A stretch of DNA of 64,000 nt from an uncultured Paracoccaceae bacterium (GCA_947493255.1 CANLQK010000001.1:529317-593316), one strand, 5' to 3'. Shown: positions 8,812-19,609, numbered from the stretch's first letter. Translations and numbers: made by a program. Notes: generated from the letters alone by a model not told the origin.

Positions 8812-8840
8812 AAAGGCGCCACATGAAATGCGGCGCCTTT
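8812..8840. terminator. Hairpin terminator after the lytic transglycosylase gene
   Basis: AAAGGCGCC (8812-8820) and GGCGCCTTT (8832-8840) form a 9-bp perfect stem around an 11-nt loop. The stem is preceded by A and followed by T-rich sequence, so it can serve both the plus-strand transglycosylase and the minus-strand ABC operon that ends at 8859. Confidence 0.8.
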
Positions 8841-8858
8841 ATTATTGTAATTGTTAGT

Positions 8859-10952
8859 TTATTCTGCTGCGACGGGTGTTTCGATAACAGGTTCCATCGC
8901 GGCAAAATCGGCATCATCAAGATGGCATTTAACCTGATGACCATCTGCAAGAACGCGCACCGGTGGGACTTCGCTTTCACAAAGTGAAGCACCGGCTTTG
9001 TCCTTCCAGCGGCACCGCGTTTGGAACGGGCACCCGCTGGGTGGGTTCATGGCGGATGGAATGTCGCCATCAAGGACGATGTGTTTCTTCTTGATCGACG
9101 TATCCGCGATGGGCACCGCAGACAACAATGCCTCTGTGTAGGGGTGATACGGCGGCGCGAACACCTGGTCCGTTGTGCCCAATTCCACCACGTGGCCAAG
9201 GTACATAACCATAACGCGATCAGATAGATAGCGCACGATGCTGAGGTCGTGACTGATGAACAACAACGTTGTCTTATGTTCGCGCTGAATTTCCATCAGC
9301 AAGTCTGTCACAGCAGCCTGAACTGAGACATCCAGAGCCGACACAGGTTCGTCGGCAACCACGATGCGCGCATCGCCAGCAAAGGCGCGGGCGATGCCCA
9401 CACGCTGCTTTTGACCACCAGACAGCTGGCGCGGCATGCGATCTGCAAAGGCACGCGGTAGCTTCACAAGATCAAGAAGTTCAAGCATCCGTTTCCGGCG
9501 GTCTTCGTCATTGTTGCCAATCTGGAAGATTTCCAAAGCCCGAATGATTTGACGCCCAACGGTCATTGACGGATTGAGGGTGTCGAACGGGTTTTGGAAC
9601 ACCATTTGAACATCCGCGACGGTTTGCGTGTCGCGGTCTTCGATCGATGTGCCTTCGATGTTTTTGTTGTCGAGCAAGATTTGACCGTCTGTGGCCGTTT
9701 CAAGCCCCATCAAGACCTTGGCGAAGGTCGATTTGCCGCAACCGGATTCACCCACGATCGCCAATGTCTCAGATTCGCGCGCTTCGAAGGAAAGGGTTTC
9801 GTTGGCTTTGACGACCTTCTTGTTCTTGCCGCCAAATAACGCCGAGGCCGCAACCTCGTAGTACTTTTTGAGGTTGTCCATTTTCAAAACAACGCGACCC
9901 GGTTCCGGTTTTTCTGTTTGTGCGCCAACTTCGATGGGAGCGTTCCAATCAATTTCTTGGAATTTCAGACAGCGGGTTTCGTGCCGTTCCATTCCATCCA
10001 CTGGGTACATTGGGATCGCTTTGTTTTCATTGCACAAACCGTCTTCGAAATAGTCGCAGCGTGGGCCAAAGTTACATCCCTCAGGGCGTTCATGTGGCAG
10101 GGGGAAATTCCCCGGAATGGCGATAAGCGGGCGCGCATTTTTGTCGGCACCCGGCAGCGGGATCGAGCGGAACAGTGCTTGCGTATAAGGGTGCTGCATT
10201 TTGTCGAACACGTCTTCGATAGACCCGCGCTCAACGGCCTCGCCGGAATACATCACACAGATCCGGTCGCAGGTTTCCAAGACCAGACCAAGGTTGTGCG
10301 AGATGAACAACATGGATGTGCCGTATTTTTTGCCGAGGTCTTTGACCAATTCAACGACAGCGGCCTCAACCGTCACATCAAGAGCGGTTGTCGGTTCGTC
10401 CAAGATCAAGAGTGATGGTTTGGACATCAACGCCATGGCGATTACGATACGCTGCTGTTGGCCACCAGACAGTTGGTGCGGGAAGCTTTCCAACATGCGT
10501 TTGGGGTCGGGGAGCTTCACGTCCGTCACAACCTCGAGGGCGCGATCGTAGGCTTCTTTTTCAGAAACCCCTTCGTGGATCATCGGCACTTCCATCAGTT
10601 GTTTACCGATGCGCATGGCGGGGTTCAGGGATGCCATGGGTTCTTGGTAGATCATGGCGATCTGGCTGCCGCGAATGTCGCGCAGTTCTTCCTGCGTCAT
10701 CTTGTTCAGATCTTGGCCTTTGAACTTGATAGACCCGCCCACAATGCGCCCGTTAACGCCGAGGTCTTGCATGACCCCAAGCGCCACGGTGGATTTACCA
10801 CAGCCGGATTCACCAACCACGCCCAAGGCTTCGCCGGGCATGATTTTGGCGGAAAAATCCATCACCGCAGGGATTTCCCGCAAACGGGTGAAGAAGCTGA
10901 TGGAGAGTTTGTCGATCTCTAGGATCGGACCGTCGTAGTTGTCGTTTTCCAT
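8859..10952 (-). CDS. Peptide-type ABC transporter, fused dual ATPase (DppD-DppF)
   Basis: 697 residues with two complete nucleotide-binding domains in one chain, corresponding to OppD/DppD plus OppF/DppF. First half: Walker A GESGCGKSTVALG, signature LSGGQQQRIVIA, Walker B LLILDEPTTALD, and a Cys-bearing oligopeptide C-terminal extension (GCNFGPRCDYFEDGLC). Second half: Walker A GESGCGKSTFAKVL, signature LSGGQKQRVGIA, Walker B IVVADEPVSALD, and a second extension (CPFQTRCRWKDKAGASLC). The paired Cys motifs resemble the iron-sulfur or disulfide extension known in this family. Last gene of a four-gene minus-strand operon, 4 bp after the permease. Substrate probably a peptide or similar solute. 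Confidence 0.93.
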   Translation of the reverse strand: MENDNYDGPILEIDKLSISFFTRLREIPAVMDFSAKIMPGEALGVVGESGCGKSTVALGVMQDLGVNGRIVGGSIKFKGQDLNKMTQEELRDIRGSQIAMIYQEPMASLNPAMRIGKQLMEVPMIHEGVSEKEAYDRALEVVTDVKLPDPKRMLESFPHQLSGGQQQRIVIAMALMSKPSLLILDEPTTALDVTVEAAVVELVKDLGKKYGTSMLFISHNLGLVLETCDRICVMYSGEAVERGSIEDVFDKMQHPYTQALFRSIPLPGADKNARPLIAIPGNFPLPHERPEGCNFGPRCDYFEDGLCNENKAIPMYPVDGMERHETRCLKFQEIDWNAPIEVGAQTEKPEPGRVVLKMDNLKKYYEVAASALFGGKNKKVVKANETLSFEARESETLAIVGESGCGKSTFAKVLMGLETATDGQILLDNKNIEGTSIEDRDTQTVADVQMVFQNPFDTLNPSMTVGRQIIRALEIFQIGNNDEDRRKRMLELLDLVKLPRAFADRMPRQLSGGQKQRVGIARAFAGDARIVVADEPVSALDVSVQAAVTDLLMEIQREHKTTLLFISHDLSIVRYLSDRVMVMYLGHVVELGTTDQVFAPPYHPYTEALLSAVPIADTSIKKKHIVLDGDIPSAMNPPSGCPFQTRCRWKDKAGASLCESEVPPVRVLADGHQVKCHLDDADFAAMEPVIETPVAAE

Positions 10953-10956
10953 AAGA

Positions 10957-12411
10957 TTAATCCTTCAAGCTTTCTTCGCGCAGGCCATCGGCCAACAGGT
11001 TCAGACCCAGCACCATAGACAACAGCGCAATGGCAGGTGGCAGAGCAGGGTGGGCGTAGATCAACAACAGCTTACGGCCTTCGTTGATGGTTGACCCCCA
11101 GTCGGGGCTTTCAGGTGGAAGGCCAAGACCAAAGAAACCCAAGGTCCCCAAAAGGATCGTGGTGTAGCCAATGCGCAGGCAGAAATCGACGATCAGTGGA
11201 CCACGTGCGTTGGGCAAGATTTCCCAAAGCATGATGTACCACGTTCCTTCGCCACGTGTTTGGGCTGCTGCTACATAGTCGCGGGTTTTGATGTCGAGCG
11301 TTAGACCGCGCACAATACGATAAACCGTGGGCGAGTTAACGAAGACAACCGATACGAATACCACCAAAATGCCGCCCGGAATGTCGAAGCCGTCTAAGAA
11401 GTTAGGCCAGATGAATAACGGCGAACCTTTGGCGCTGATCGTTGACATATACAGCCACGCCAATGGGATCAAAACAATAGCCAGATACAGCATGTTTTTG
11501 CTCGGCTGGGTTTTGAAGCGCGAGTTGATAAGCACCCCGAAGAACACCAATGGGAAGACAAACAAGAACGCCGCCAAGAAGTTCGGCAGGCCTGTCGCTA
11601 CGATTTCTGGTGTGACCAACAGGTAGAACAACAGGATCACTGGGAAGGCGAGGATCAGGTTGGCGAGGAACGATAGGATCGTATCCAGGCGGCCACCGTA
11701 GTAGCCTGCCGGCAAGCCCAATGTGATGCCAACCATAAAGGCAAACACAGTCGCCAACGGTGCGATGACCATAACGATGACTGATCCTTCGACCATACGG
11801 CTAAAGATGTCGCGGGCAAGGTTGTCGCCTCCTAACAGATAATGTGGGAAGAAGCCTTCGTCTTGGCCCTCAGGGACGGGGAAGCCCGGTGTTTTGTTCT
11901 TGATGCCGGAGATTTGCGACAGCGGGTCATGGGTCGCGATCATGTCGAATAGGCCGACAAAGATCGCGGTGAAGACCCAAAACATCACCAGTGCAAAACC
12001 AATCATGCCGATCGTGGAATCGAACAACTTTCCGTAAAGGCCCAAGCTGCGTTTGAACTTAATCGACAGGGTGAACGTGATGATTAGGGAGATCCACACG
12101 GGCAAGAACCGTTTGGAAATTTCGCCCATGATCCCAGCGTCGCCGTAAGGCATGAACCATGACAGCACGATAAACGCCGCGCAAAGCAGAACAAACAACA
12201 AGAACAGATGCCCTGTATAGTTTTCCAATCGGCCTAGCAGGCCGCCACGGCCCTGAAGCGTGCCGTCTGCGTTGGCCTGAAGTTTAACTTCTGGCGCGAA
12301 CAGGCCCATGATGAGTTGCAGGATCAACCCTGTTAGAAAAGCCCCTGCAGTTATGACAATTGCGGGTACGAGAATGCTCCCCAAGGAGCCGGTCCACGTT
12401 AATGGTTCCAT
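10957..12411 (-). CDS. ABC transporter permease (DppC/OppC-type), extended
   Basis: 484 residues, much longer than the ~300 usual for DppC. The conserved permease domain is at the C-terminus, with GEGTWYIMLWEILPNARGPL (EAA loop) and TLGFFGLGLPPESPDWG. The N-terminal ~150 residues add three or four hydrophobic helices (e.g. SILVPAIVITAGAFLTGLIL and LFLLFVLLCAAFIVLSWF). A further hydrophobic insertion lies at ~280-330. The region GGDNLARDIFSRMVEGS matches the periplasmic start of DppC. It works with the 12423-13469 permease as a heterodimer in the inner membrane. The gap to the ATPase gene is 4 bp and to the upstream permease 11 bp. Confidence 0.9.
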   Translation of the reverse strand: MEPLTWTGSLGSILVPAIVITAGAFLTGLILQLIMGLFAPEVKLQANADGTLQGRGGLLGRLENYTGHLFLLFVLLCAAFIVLSWFMPYGDAGIMGEISKRFLPVWISLIITFTLSIKFKRSLGLYGKLFDSTIGMIGFALVMFWVFTAIFVGLFDMIATHDPLSQISGIKNKTPGFPVPEGQDEGFFPHYLLGGDNLARDIFSRMVEGSVIVMVIAPLATVFAFMVGITLGLPAGYYGGRLDTILSFLANLILAFPVILLFYLLVTPEIVATGLPNFLAAFLFVFPLVFFGVLINSRFKTQPSKNMLYLAIVLIPLAWLYMSTISAKGSPLFIWPNFLDGFDIPGGILVVFVSVVFVNSPTVYRIVRGLTLDIKTRDYVAAAQTRGEGTWYIMLWEILPNARGPLIVDFCLRIGYTTILLGTLGFFGLGLPPESPDWGSTINEGRKLLLIYAHPALPPAIALLSMVLGLNLLADGLREESLKD

Positions 12412-12422
12412 GATAAGGCTCC

Positions 12423-13469
12423 TTAAGAAATACGGATGCGTGGGTTGAGGAAGACATAGCCGATGTCAGAAATCAGCTGTGTGACCAAAACCACGAAGAC
12501 GGACACGACAGAAACGCCAAGCAGCAATTCGATGTCGTTGTTTGAGGCGGCTTGTACCAACGTCCAGCCAAAACCTTTGTAGTTGAACAAGGTCTCAACG
12601 ATGACGACACCGTTTAACAGCCACGGGAACTGCAACATGATCACAGTGAAAGGTGCGATCAGTGCGTTACGCAGGGCATGTTTCATCACGATGTTTGGGA
12701 AGCTAACGCCCTTGAGGCGTGCGGTGCGGACATATTGCGCTGTCATAACTTCGGTCATGGACGCGCGGGTCATGCGGGCGATGTAGCCCATGCCGTACAT
12801 CGCGATAGTGATCACAGGCAGGAAGAAATTGTTGAAGGTCGCATCATCCATGGCCGATGTTGCGGTCCCTTTGAAATACTGCATTCCAAACAACGGCGTC
12901 GCGAAGACAGCGATGAGGATAACACCAGATACGTATTCTGGTGTCGCGGTTGAGACGATTGAGATCGTCGACAGGCTGCGGTCTGTGCGCGACCCTTCTC
13001 GCATGCCAGCAAGAACGCCTATCAAGAGCGCGCCGGGCACCATGACCATCATGACCCAGAACATCAGTTTTCCAGTTAGGCCCAAACGTGTGCCTACGAT
13101 GGTGGAAACGTCGTCTTTAAAGACTGTTGATTGGCCCCATTCACCCTGCAGGATCCCGCAAAAGGTTGCGGTGTCGTCTGTCGGGGCCCTGTTCGCCGCA
13201 CATTTCGCGCGGGTTTCACCGTCGGTGCCTTCAATGACGTACCCCGGCAAAACTCCAATCCATTGACCATACTTGACGGGCAGGGATTGTGTGTAGCCAC
13301 GGTTGCCAAGGAACGTTTCAACCTGTTCGTCCGACATTCGGAAATTACCTTGGGTTTTGGCAAGTTTTTCCAAGTTCGGATAAAGGTTCGTCAGCCAGAA
13401 CACGATGAACGTCAGGCATAATGCCGTGAGGATCATCACGCCCAAGCGGCGGAGAATAAACAGTCCCAT
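12423..13469 (-). CDS. ABC transporter permease (DppB/OppB-type)
   Basis: 348 residues from the ATG at 13469 (MGLFILRRLGVMILTALCLT). The frame is open further upstream to 13556, but that extension would run through the hairpin at 13545-13570, so the inner start is preferred. It has six predicted membrane helices and the DppB pattern: RRLG at the N-terminus, YGMGYIARMTRASMTEVM, then the EAA-like loop YVRTARLKGVSFPNIVMKHA and ALIAPFTVIM. A larger-than-usual periplasmic loop (~45-110) contains three Cys. It lies downstream of the binding-protein gene and the attenuator-like hairpin. Confidence 0.92.
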   Translation of the reverse strand: MGLFILRRLGVMILTALCLTFIVFWLTNLYPNLEKLAKTQGNFRMSDEQVETFLGNRGYTQSLPVKYGQWIGVLPGYVIEGTDGETRAKCAANRAPTDDTATFCGILQGEWGQSTVFKDDVSTIVGTRLGLTGKLMFWVMMVMVPGALLIGVLAGMREGSRTDRSLSTISIVSTATPEYVSGVILIAVFATPLFGMQYFKGTATSAMDDATFNNFFLPVITIAMYGMGYIARMTRASMTEVMTAQYVRTARLKGVSFPNIVMKHALRNALIAPFTVIMLQFPWLLNGVVIVETLFNYKGFGWTLVQAASNNDIELLLGVSVVSVFVVLVTQLISDIGYVFLNPRIRIS

Positions 13470-13540
13470 GAAGGCCCCAGTTTTGTCTGTGTTATTATTC
13501 GTGATTGCCCGCGACAAAAATCGCAGGAGTGGCAGCATTA

Positions 13541-13570
13541 AAAAAGGCCGCCCCAAACTAGGGACGGCCT
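13541..13570 (-). terminator. Hairpin with T-run between binding protein and permease genes (attenuator-like)
   Basis: On the minus strand AGGCCGTCCC (13570-13561) pairs with GGGGCGGCCT (13554-13545), with one G-T wobble, and is followed by TTTT (13544-13541). It lies just after the binding-protein stop (13585) and before the permease start. Such sites commonly let most transcripts stop after the abundant binding protein, with some read-through to the transporter genes. Confidence 0.8.
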
Positions 13571-13584
13571 CGAATTAATTAAGC

Positions 13585-15252
13585 TTAGGCTGCAACAGCC
13601 CACTTATAGATTTGTGGCAGGTAGGAAATGTGCATGTCCCAACCTACGAAACCCGGTTTGGAGTGACGATAGATCGTGCGCCAGTATGGCTGGATCGTTA
13701 CAGCGTCGTCCGTCAGGATCTGCTGGATTTTCGCCATCACTTCGCTACGTGCAGATGCATCAGCGATAGAGTTGGCTTCGTCCAGAAGAGCATCGAATTC
13801 AGGGTTGGCATAAGCGAATTCGTTCCATGCTTCGCCAGAACGGTAAGCCAGACCCAGAACCTGTGTACCGAGTGGGCGGTGGTTCCAGTTGGTGGAGCTG
13901 AACGAGTAGTCTGTCCAATCATTCCAGAACGTAGAACCCGGGATCGTTGTCCGTTTCACGTTCATGCCTGCATCACGCATCTGTGCCGCCACCGCATCGG
14001 TAGTGTTTTTGCGCCAGTCATCGTCGATGGAGAAGATTTCGAATTCGAAATCAGCCATGCCTGCTTCTTCAAGCAATGCCATTGCGCCAGCTGGATCGTA
14101 GTCAACCTTTGCAACGTCTGCCCATTCAGGGTGCATTGGGCCAACGTGCTGGTTGCGCGCTTCTTCACCTTGGTTGGCGTAGCCCAGTTCTAGACAGACA
14201 GCGTTGTCGACAGCCATTTGGATGGCCTTACGAACGCGAACATCAGCGTATGGCTTCATGCCATCAACTTCTGCTTCTTGGTTCGGACGAATAACGATTG
14301 TGGAACCAGATGCGACAGCGGATTCTTCGAAGCCGATGCCGTTGAAGACTTCAACGAAGTCGCCAACAGTTTCGAATGTCATGTCGACTTCGTCAGCTGC
14401 GGCTGCTGCTACCCATGCAGATGGGTCTGTGCCGTAATCGATGTATTCGATGCGGTCCAAGAAGGCGCCTTTGCCTTCAGCATAGCCCCACCAGTCGTGG
14501 CCTTCGTTGCGGACGAGAACGGCTTTAACACCAACATCGTTGCTTTCCAGCGTGTACGGACCTGTGCCTACAGGCGTGTTGCCTGGGTCGTTGCGGTCAA
14601 TAGAGCTGTGATAGATTGCAGCAGGATAGTCGGCCATGCCTGCGATCAATGTGATGTCGGACTTTGGCAGTGTCAGTGTAACCTGATGGGACCCAGTTAC
14701 AGCAATGCCGCCTTCAACTGCGACACCCGTATCAGCATCAACTAGAACAGCCATACGGCCAGCCATCGAGTTACCTTCTGCAGCGCTGTCACACCAATCG
14801 TTGATCACGCGTGCTACATCTTCGGCTGTGAAGTTGTCGCCGTTGTTCCATTTCACGCCCTGACGGACATTCAATGTGTAGACAGTCGCGTCGTCGTTTA
14901 CGTCCCAGCTTTCCAGCAGCATTGGTTCGAATGAACCGTCGCTGTTGTACTCAACCAGATACTCGAGCCAGCCAGCGGTGACATAAGCCATCTGTGTCCA
15001 GTCATATGCACGCGGGTCTTTCAGAGCGCGAACTTCCATTTGCATCCGCAATGTGCCGCCTTGTTGGGCGTGGCCAGCAGCCTGTGCCGGCTGTGCAAGA
15101 CCCAGAAGGCTGTATGCACCAGCAGCAGTCACGCCAAGCGCAGTTGTGCGGGACAAGAATTCGCGACGGCTCAATTTGCCGGATTCAACGTCTTTTACAT
15201 ATACGTCGACGGCAGAATGCAGCGGCGCACCAGTTAGTGTTTGATTGGTCAT
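13585..15252 (-). CDS. Tat-exported ABC substrate-binding protein, family 5 (DppA/OppA-type)
   Basis: 555 residues from ATG 15252, which has GGGAGAA upstream on the minus strand. The frame opens earlier, to 15357, but without similarity. The N-terminus carries a twin-arginine signal, [20 protein letters not shown], with cleavage near AQA. The family 5 extracellular solute-binding domain follows: [44 protein letters not shown], and the C-terminal [19 protein letters not shown]. It delivers peptide-like solutes to the permeases. It is the first gene of the importer operon; the 241 bp upstream (15253-15493) should hold the promoter, and the AraC gene lies beyond. Confidence 0.93.
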   Translation of the reverse strand: MTNQTLTGAPLHSAVDVYVKDVESGKLSRREFLSRTTALGVTAAGAYSLLGLAQPAQAAGHAQQGGTLRMQMEVRALKDPRAYDWTQMAYVTAGWLEYLVEYNSDGSFEPMLLESWDVNDDATVYTLNVRQGVKWNNGDNFTAEDVARVINDWCDSAAEGNSMAGRMAVLVDADTGVAVEGGIAVTGSHQVTLTLPKSDITLIAGMADYPAAIYHSSIDRNDPGNTPVGTGPYTLESNDVGVKAVLVRNEGHDWWGYAEGKGAFLDRIEYIDYGTDPSAWVAAAAADEVDMTFETVGDFVEVFNGIGFEESAVASGSTIVIRPNQEAEVDGMKPYADVRVRKAIQMAVDNAVCLELGYANQGEEARNQHVGPMHPEWADVAKVDYDPAGAMALLEEAGMADFEFEIFSIDDDWRKNTTDAVAAQMRDAGMNVKRTTIPGSTFWNDWTDYSFSSTNWNHRPLGTQVLGLAYRSGEAWNEFAYANPEFDALLDEANSIADASARSEVMAKIQQILTDDAVTIQPYWRTIYRHSKPGFVGWDMHISYLPQIYKWAVAA

Positions 15253-15493
15253 TCGTGTTCTCCCTGATGACACGTTTTTATTATTGAATGTTTTGATTGA
15301 CGTAACGGCAGCACTGCCAAACGTCCCACATCCTTCCAACAGAGTCGCATTGGGCAAGGTTTTTCCCCGCCCGTCAACGGCTGCAATCGGCGTTTTAGAT
15401 CACGTTTGCGACGTTCGCATGGTCCAATAACGACATGCAAGGCGAAAGAGTTAGATGCTGCGATGCAGCGTGAGGAAAAGGAGAGCTGGATGC

Positions 15494-16312
15494 TTAAACC
15501 GCTGATAGTGGGCCTTTTTTCCTGAATTGAGACGGAGTTAAGCCTGTCTCGGCCTGAAAAGCGCGCGTGAAATATGCAGCAGATCCAAAGCCCAAGTCGC
15601 CTGCAATCTGGCGTACGGGAGCATTCGTATCACGTAAACGAAGGCGAGCATCAAAGAGAATGCGGTCATTAAGAAGAGACAGGGCAGATTTCGCACATGT
15701 TTCTTTGCAGCACCGTGCAAGATGTGTTGGCGTAACCCCCAACATGCCTGCGTAATCTGCTACGCCCAGATGTTCATGGAAGTGGTGTTCGATCAGGTCG
15801 GTGTATGCGGCGACCAAACGTGCAGACGCCGTGTCTGCGCGCGCATCACGGTTATCTGAATCACGCAACGCGAGCTGTCGCTCAAAATAAATCGACAAAA
15901 GACCAAGTTGATAGTGGGCTGCGCGGGCTGCGCCAGGTAGGTCAGATTTCAGTTCACGTTCCAGTGCATCAAGATGGGCCGCAAGTTCTTTTTGCGCCAC
16001 CACGTCACGCAATCGAAGGTGCACAGCTTGGTCTGGCCATTCGGTGGCCATCGCCTTGGGGATCGTTAACATTTGCCCGAATACTGTTGGGCCCACCTCG
16101 AATCCATACATCGTTTCGGCAGGAATGAAGATCAGGTTGTTTGCGCCATATCCACGGGTCAAACCAGCAACGGTGATGCGGCCTTGTCCGCGGCCAACGA
16201 AAACCAAACGCGGGCTGGAATGAGACCGCATCGCTTCGGTACGCCACCGGCCTTGGGTCGCATTTTGTGCGATGGCGGTCAGGGCGAGGCGGTTTTGCGG
16301 GTCGGTCATCAT
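15494..16312 (-). CDS. AraC family transcriptional regulator
   Basis: 272 residues. The N-terminal half resembles an AraC cupin sensor (RLVFVGRGQGRITVAGLTRG, LIFIPAETMYGFEVG). The C-terminal ~100 residues hold the two HTH motifs: LGVADYAGMLGVTPTHLARC and APVRQIAGDLGFGSAAYFTR, followed by FQAETGLTPSQFRK. It is on the same strand as and upstream of the peptide-type importer operon, so it may control it; this is inferred from position only. Two adjacent ATG codons are possible starts (16312, 16309). Confidence 0.92.
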   Translation of the reverse strand: MMTDPQNRLALTAIAQNATQGRWRTEAMRSHSSPRLVFVGRGQGRITVAGLTRGYGANNLIFIPAETMYGFEVGPTVFGQMLTIPKAMATEWPDQAVHLRLRDVVAQKELAAHLDALERELKSDLPGAARAAHYQLGLLSIYFERQLALRDSDNRDARADTASARLVAAYTDLIEHHFHEHLGVADYAGMLGVTPTHLARCCKETCAKSALSLLNDRILFDARLRLRDTNAPVRQIAGDLGFGSAAYFTRAFQAETGLTPSQFRKKGPLSAV

Positions 16313-16392
16313 GGGCAGTGCAAACTTTCAAAAGGTTTGAATTTTGCAATTTTCACCCGAGATACGTGGCAAATCAAAGGAATTAATATGGA

Positions 16393-17280
16393 TTATTTCG
16401 TATCGCCAACATCTGGTAGGGCGATCTGATGCCACCGCTTCATACGGGACCTTAACCAAGTGCGCTGACGTTTGGCGTATTGTCGTGTTGCGATGATGAC
16501 CGCCTCTTTGGCCGAATCGGCTGTGATTTCTCCGTTCAACATCTGGATCATTTCGGCGGCGCCAATGGCCTTGGATGAAGGCGCAGTGGGGTCCCAGATT
16601 GGGGCCATGTTTTTGGCCTCTGCCTTCGCGCCCATGTCCATCATCACATCAAATCGCTGCGCGATGCGTGTGCTTAACCAGTCGACATCCGGCATCAACG
16701 CCAAAGCTGTGCAGTCATCCAACGGCAACAGCGGCGGCGGCGTATCGGCCTGCCATTGGCGAATGCTGCGGCCTGTTGCTTCTTGTACCTCCCAAGCACG
16801 TTGCACACGGACGCGATTGTTTAGGTCAATCGCCGCACTGGTTTCAGCATCAAGGTCAGCAATTAGGTCAGTCAATGCGATGGCATCTGCACGGGTCCGC
16901 ACGGCAGGTGGCGTCGCGGGGATGTCGGCCAGCCCTTCGGTCAATGCCGTGAAATACAACCCTGTACCGCCGACGATGATCGGGCGAGGGGCATTCGAAT
17001 CGAGAAACGGCGACACATCACGAAGCCAATCGCCAACGGAATAGGGCGCATCATAGGGCAGGTGCCCGTAAAGGTGATGGGGCGCTTTCGCCAAATCCTC
17101 GGCGGGTGGTTGCGCAGTCAGAATCGGCCACCCTTGATAAACCTGCAAGGCGTCCGCATTGACGATTACACCGCCTTGGGCCTTTGCAATTTGCAATGCC
17201 AGCCCTGATTTACCTGATGCCGTCGGTCCGTAAATCAGAACCGGACGGTCGGGGTTAATTTTGCTGAGGTCGATCATCAT
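16393..17280 (-). CDS. miaA: tRNA dimethylallyltransferase
   Basis: 295 residues from ATG 17280 (second ATG 17277). It adds a dimethylallyl group to A37 of tRNAs reading U-initial codons. Family signatures: P-loop [72 protein letters not shown], and a C-terminal [13 protein letters not shown] motif. The frame remains open to 17448, which would run into pyrH's promoter; the inner start gives a standard length. It is divergent from pyrH, with 71 bp between starts. Confidence 0.95.
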   Translation of the reverse strand: MMIDLSKINPDRPVLIYGPTASGKSGLALQIAKAQGGVIVNADALQVYQGWPILTAQPPAEDLAKAPHHLYGHLPYDAPYSVGDWLRDVSPFLDSNAPRPIIVGGTGLYFTALTEGLADIPATPPAVRTRADAIALTDLIADLDAETSAAIDLNNRVRVQRAWEVQEATGRSIRQWQADTPPPLLPLDDCTALALMPDVDWLSTRIAQRFDVMMDMGAKAEAKNMAPIWDPTAPSSKAIGAAEMIQMLNGEITADSAKEAVIIATRQYAKRQRTWLRSRMKRWHQIALPDVGDTK

Positions 17281-17351
17281 ATGTCCCATTGCGCCTGCCG
17301 CTCTTTTGCGACATTTTATGGCGAACTGAAAGCATCGAGAGGACCCGGCCC

Positions 17352-18077
17352 ATGTCACAGCCCGAAAAGACGGCATATAAGAGGGTGATGCTAAAGATTT
17401 CCGGCGAGGCGCTGATGGGCGACCAAGGGTTCGGATTGCATCCACCAACAGTCGAACGCATCGCTAAAGAAGTCCAATCCGTTCATGAAATGGGCGTCGA
17501 GATCTGTATGGTCATCGGCGGTGGCAACGTATTCCGCGGCCTGCAAGGGTCCGCGCAGGGTATGGAACGTACGACAGCCGATTATATGGGCATGTTGGCG
17601 ACCGTAATGAACGCCCTTGCAATGCAATCTGCGCTTGAAGGTTTAGACATCCACACGCGGGTCATTTCCGCGATCACGATGAATGAAGTGGCCGAGCCAT
17701 ATATTCGTCGCCGCGCCGTGCGCCACCTTGAAAAGAAACGAATTTGTATTTTTGCCGCGGGTACGGGTAACCCGTATTTCACAACCGATACGGCTGCGAC
17801 GTTGCGTGCCTCCGAGATGTCTTGTGAGGCGATTTTCAAGGGCACCAAGGTTGATGGTGTCTACGATAAAGACCCTGCGAAACATGACGATGCAAAACGC
17901 TACGAAACGATCACTTACGATGAAGTTCTTGCACAGCATTTGGGTGTGATGGACGCCAGCGCAATTGCCTTGGCGCGCGAAAACAGCCTGCCGATCGTCG
18001 TGTTTAGCCTTGATGATAAAGGCGGCTTCCGGGGTATCCTCGACGGGTCCGGGACATCGACAACAGTGCGCGACTAA
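17352..18077 (+). CDS. pyrH: UMP kinase
   Basis: 241 residues from ATG 17352. It phosphorylates UMP to UDP and is hexameric, of the amino acid kinase fold. Motifs: [55 protein letters not shown], and [14 protein letters not shown]. The upstream frame to 17289 lacks family similarity. The TAA stop overlaps the ATG of the next gene by one base (TAATG), so the two are likely coupled. It starts the long pyrH-frr-uppS-cdsA-dxr-rseP-bamA series. Confidence 0.97.
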   Translation: MSQPEKTAYKRVMLKISGEALMGDQGFGLHPPTVERIAKEVQSVHEMGVEICMVIGGGNVFRGLQGSAQGMERTTADYMGMLATVMNALAMQSALEGLDIHTRVISAITMNEVAEPYIRRRAVRHLEKKRICIFAAGTGNPYFTTDTAATLRASEMSCEAIFKGTKVDGVYDKDPAKHDDAKRYETITYDEVLAQHLGVMDASAIALARENSLPIVVFSLDDKGGFRGILDGSGTSTTVRD

Positions 18078-18934
18078 TGCGCATTGCACTTGTTCTTGCG
18101 GCCTTGCCAAGCTTGGCCTTCGCAGACGATACGGTTGATCACCCTCAGCGCGCCGAATTCTTGGACTATCTTGGCGGACAAGGCTGTACGCTGAGCTTTG
18201 ATAGCGTTGAGGGGGCCGAGACCGCTGGTATTGCACGCGAAGACATCCAAGAAATTGCTGCGGCAGCGCTCGAAAGCGGAGATGCGACCGAGCAGGGTGC
18301 CTACATTGTGTTTTCACAGGACGTGTGCAGCATCCGCATGCCCGAGATTACGTCAAAGTATTCAGTGGACGACCCCGTTATCCGTGCGGGTGCACCCTAT
18401 ATCAATGAGACCAGAGAATTCGGGGATGTGATTGAAACATTTGAAGGGTGTTTCATTGAAGACGCGACGACTATGTTCGCTGAATTGGAAGATTACGACC
18501 CACGTGCAGGATTCGGGGCTTTTATCGACTTTATGGGGGCCAGCCTGATTTCTGGCGATGTCCGTTTTTATACTACGTCCCCTTTGAAGTCGCCACGAGG
18601 GTTTCAGATTGTGAGTGGAGAACAGTGTTCCAAAGCCCCGAATGTGCAAATGATCAACGAAAGCCACCCATATCTGCTGGATGGATTCGCCGAATATGTT
18701 CGGTTTGTTGGCAAGGTAACACAATGTGGCGACCCGATTGGATTTGAAGCAGGGCCGTTTACAGCAGAAATGCAAGGTTACGATCATAGTTTAGATGTAA
18801 CCGAACAACCGCCCATCAATGCCTGGCTCGACTTCGAATTTCTCTTCATCACGATGGCTGCAGGCTGGCACGAAGGTATGACCGATGTTGATCGCGGCAC
18901 GCCGCGACCGCCCCTGTGTCACTATCCAAACTAA
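18077..18934 (+). CDS. Secreted protein of unknown function between pyrH and frr
   Basis: 285 residues. [16 protein letters not shown] is a short Sec signal peptide cleaved before DDTVD. The mature protein has six cysteines (e.g. [49 protein letters not shown]), an even number consistent with disulfides in the periplasm. It overlaps the pyrH stop by one base. pyrH and frr are normally adjacent, so this gene is an insertion in a conserved pair. No family recognised and no catalytic motif seen. Confidence 0.75.
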   Translation: MRIALVLAALPSLAFADDTVDHPQRAEFLDYLGGQGCTLSFDSVEGAETAGIAREDIQEIAAAALESGDATEQGAYIVFSQDVCSIRMPEITSKYSVDDPVIRAGAPYINETREFGDVIETFEGCFIEDATTMFAELEDYDPRAGFGAFIDFMGASLISGDVRFYTTSPLKSPRGFQIVSGEQCSKAPNVQMINESHPYLLDGFAEYVRFVGKVTQCGDPIGFEAGPFTAEMQGYDHSLDVTEQPPINAWLDFEFLFITMAAGWHEGMTDVDRGTPRPPLCHYPN

Positions 18935-19037
18935 ACAACGTGGTCTTGCCGATCTGCGCAGCATCTGCACAGACCTTCTATACAAACCCCGCGTGTTAAA
19001 GGTATATCAGGCCAAACACGTTCAAAAGAGCAGAGAT

Positions 19038-19601
19038 ATGTCAGACGATTTTATTCTAGACACAGATGATTTGACCCGCCGTATGGATGGGGCCCTTACC
19101 AATTTGCGGACCGAGTTTGCGTCCCTTCGAACTGGGCGTGCGTCCGGTTCGATGTTGGAGCCGATTATGGTCGACGCCTACGGGTCAATGACGCCAATTA
19201 ACCAAGTTGGCACGGTTAACGTCCCTGAACCACGTATGGTCACAGTAAACGTGTGGGACAAAGGGCTTGTTGGTAAGGTGGAAAAAGCCATCCGTGAAAG
19301 CGGGTTGGGGATTAACCCACAGCTCAACGGCACAATTATCATGTTGCCGATCCCGGAACTGAACGAAGAACGTCGTCGCGAGTTGGGCAAAGTTGCTGGC
19401 GGCTACGCTGAAAATGCCCGTGTCAGCATTCGCAATGTGCGCCGCGACGGGATGGACCAGATCAAGAAAGCCAAAAACGATGGCATGTCGGAAGATGATC
19501 AAAAACTTTGGGAATCCGAAGTACAAGACATGACCAACGACTACATCAAGCGTGTCGATGAAGCGCTTGAAAATAAACAAGAAGAAATCATGCAAGTTTG
19601 A
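19038..19601 (+). CDS. frr: Ribosome recycling factor
   Basis: 187 residues from ATG 19038 (frame open to 18885 but without similarity). With EF-G it splits post-termination ribosomes. Motifs: [75 protein letters not shown], and the C-terminal helix [16 protein letters not shown]. Length is standard. It is followed at once by a Rho-independent terminator (19610-19637), although the envelope genes resume within 80 bp. Confidence 0.97.
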   Translation: MSDDFILDTDDLTRRMDGALTNLRTEFASLRTGRASGSMLEPIMVDAYGSMTPINQVGTVNVPEPRMVTVNVWDKGLVGKVEKAIRESGLGINPQLNGTIIMLPIPELNEERRRELGKVAGGYAENARVSIRNVRRDGMDQIKKAKNDGMSEDDQKLWESEVQDMTNDYIKRVDEALENKQEEIMQV

Positions 19602-19609
19602 TGGAATTC

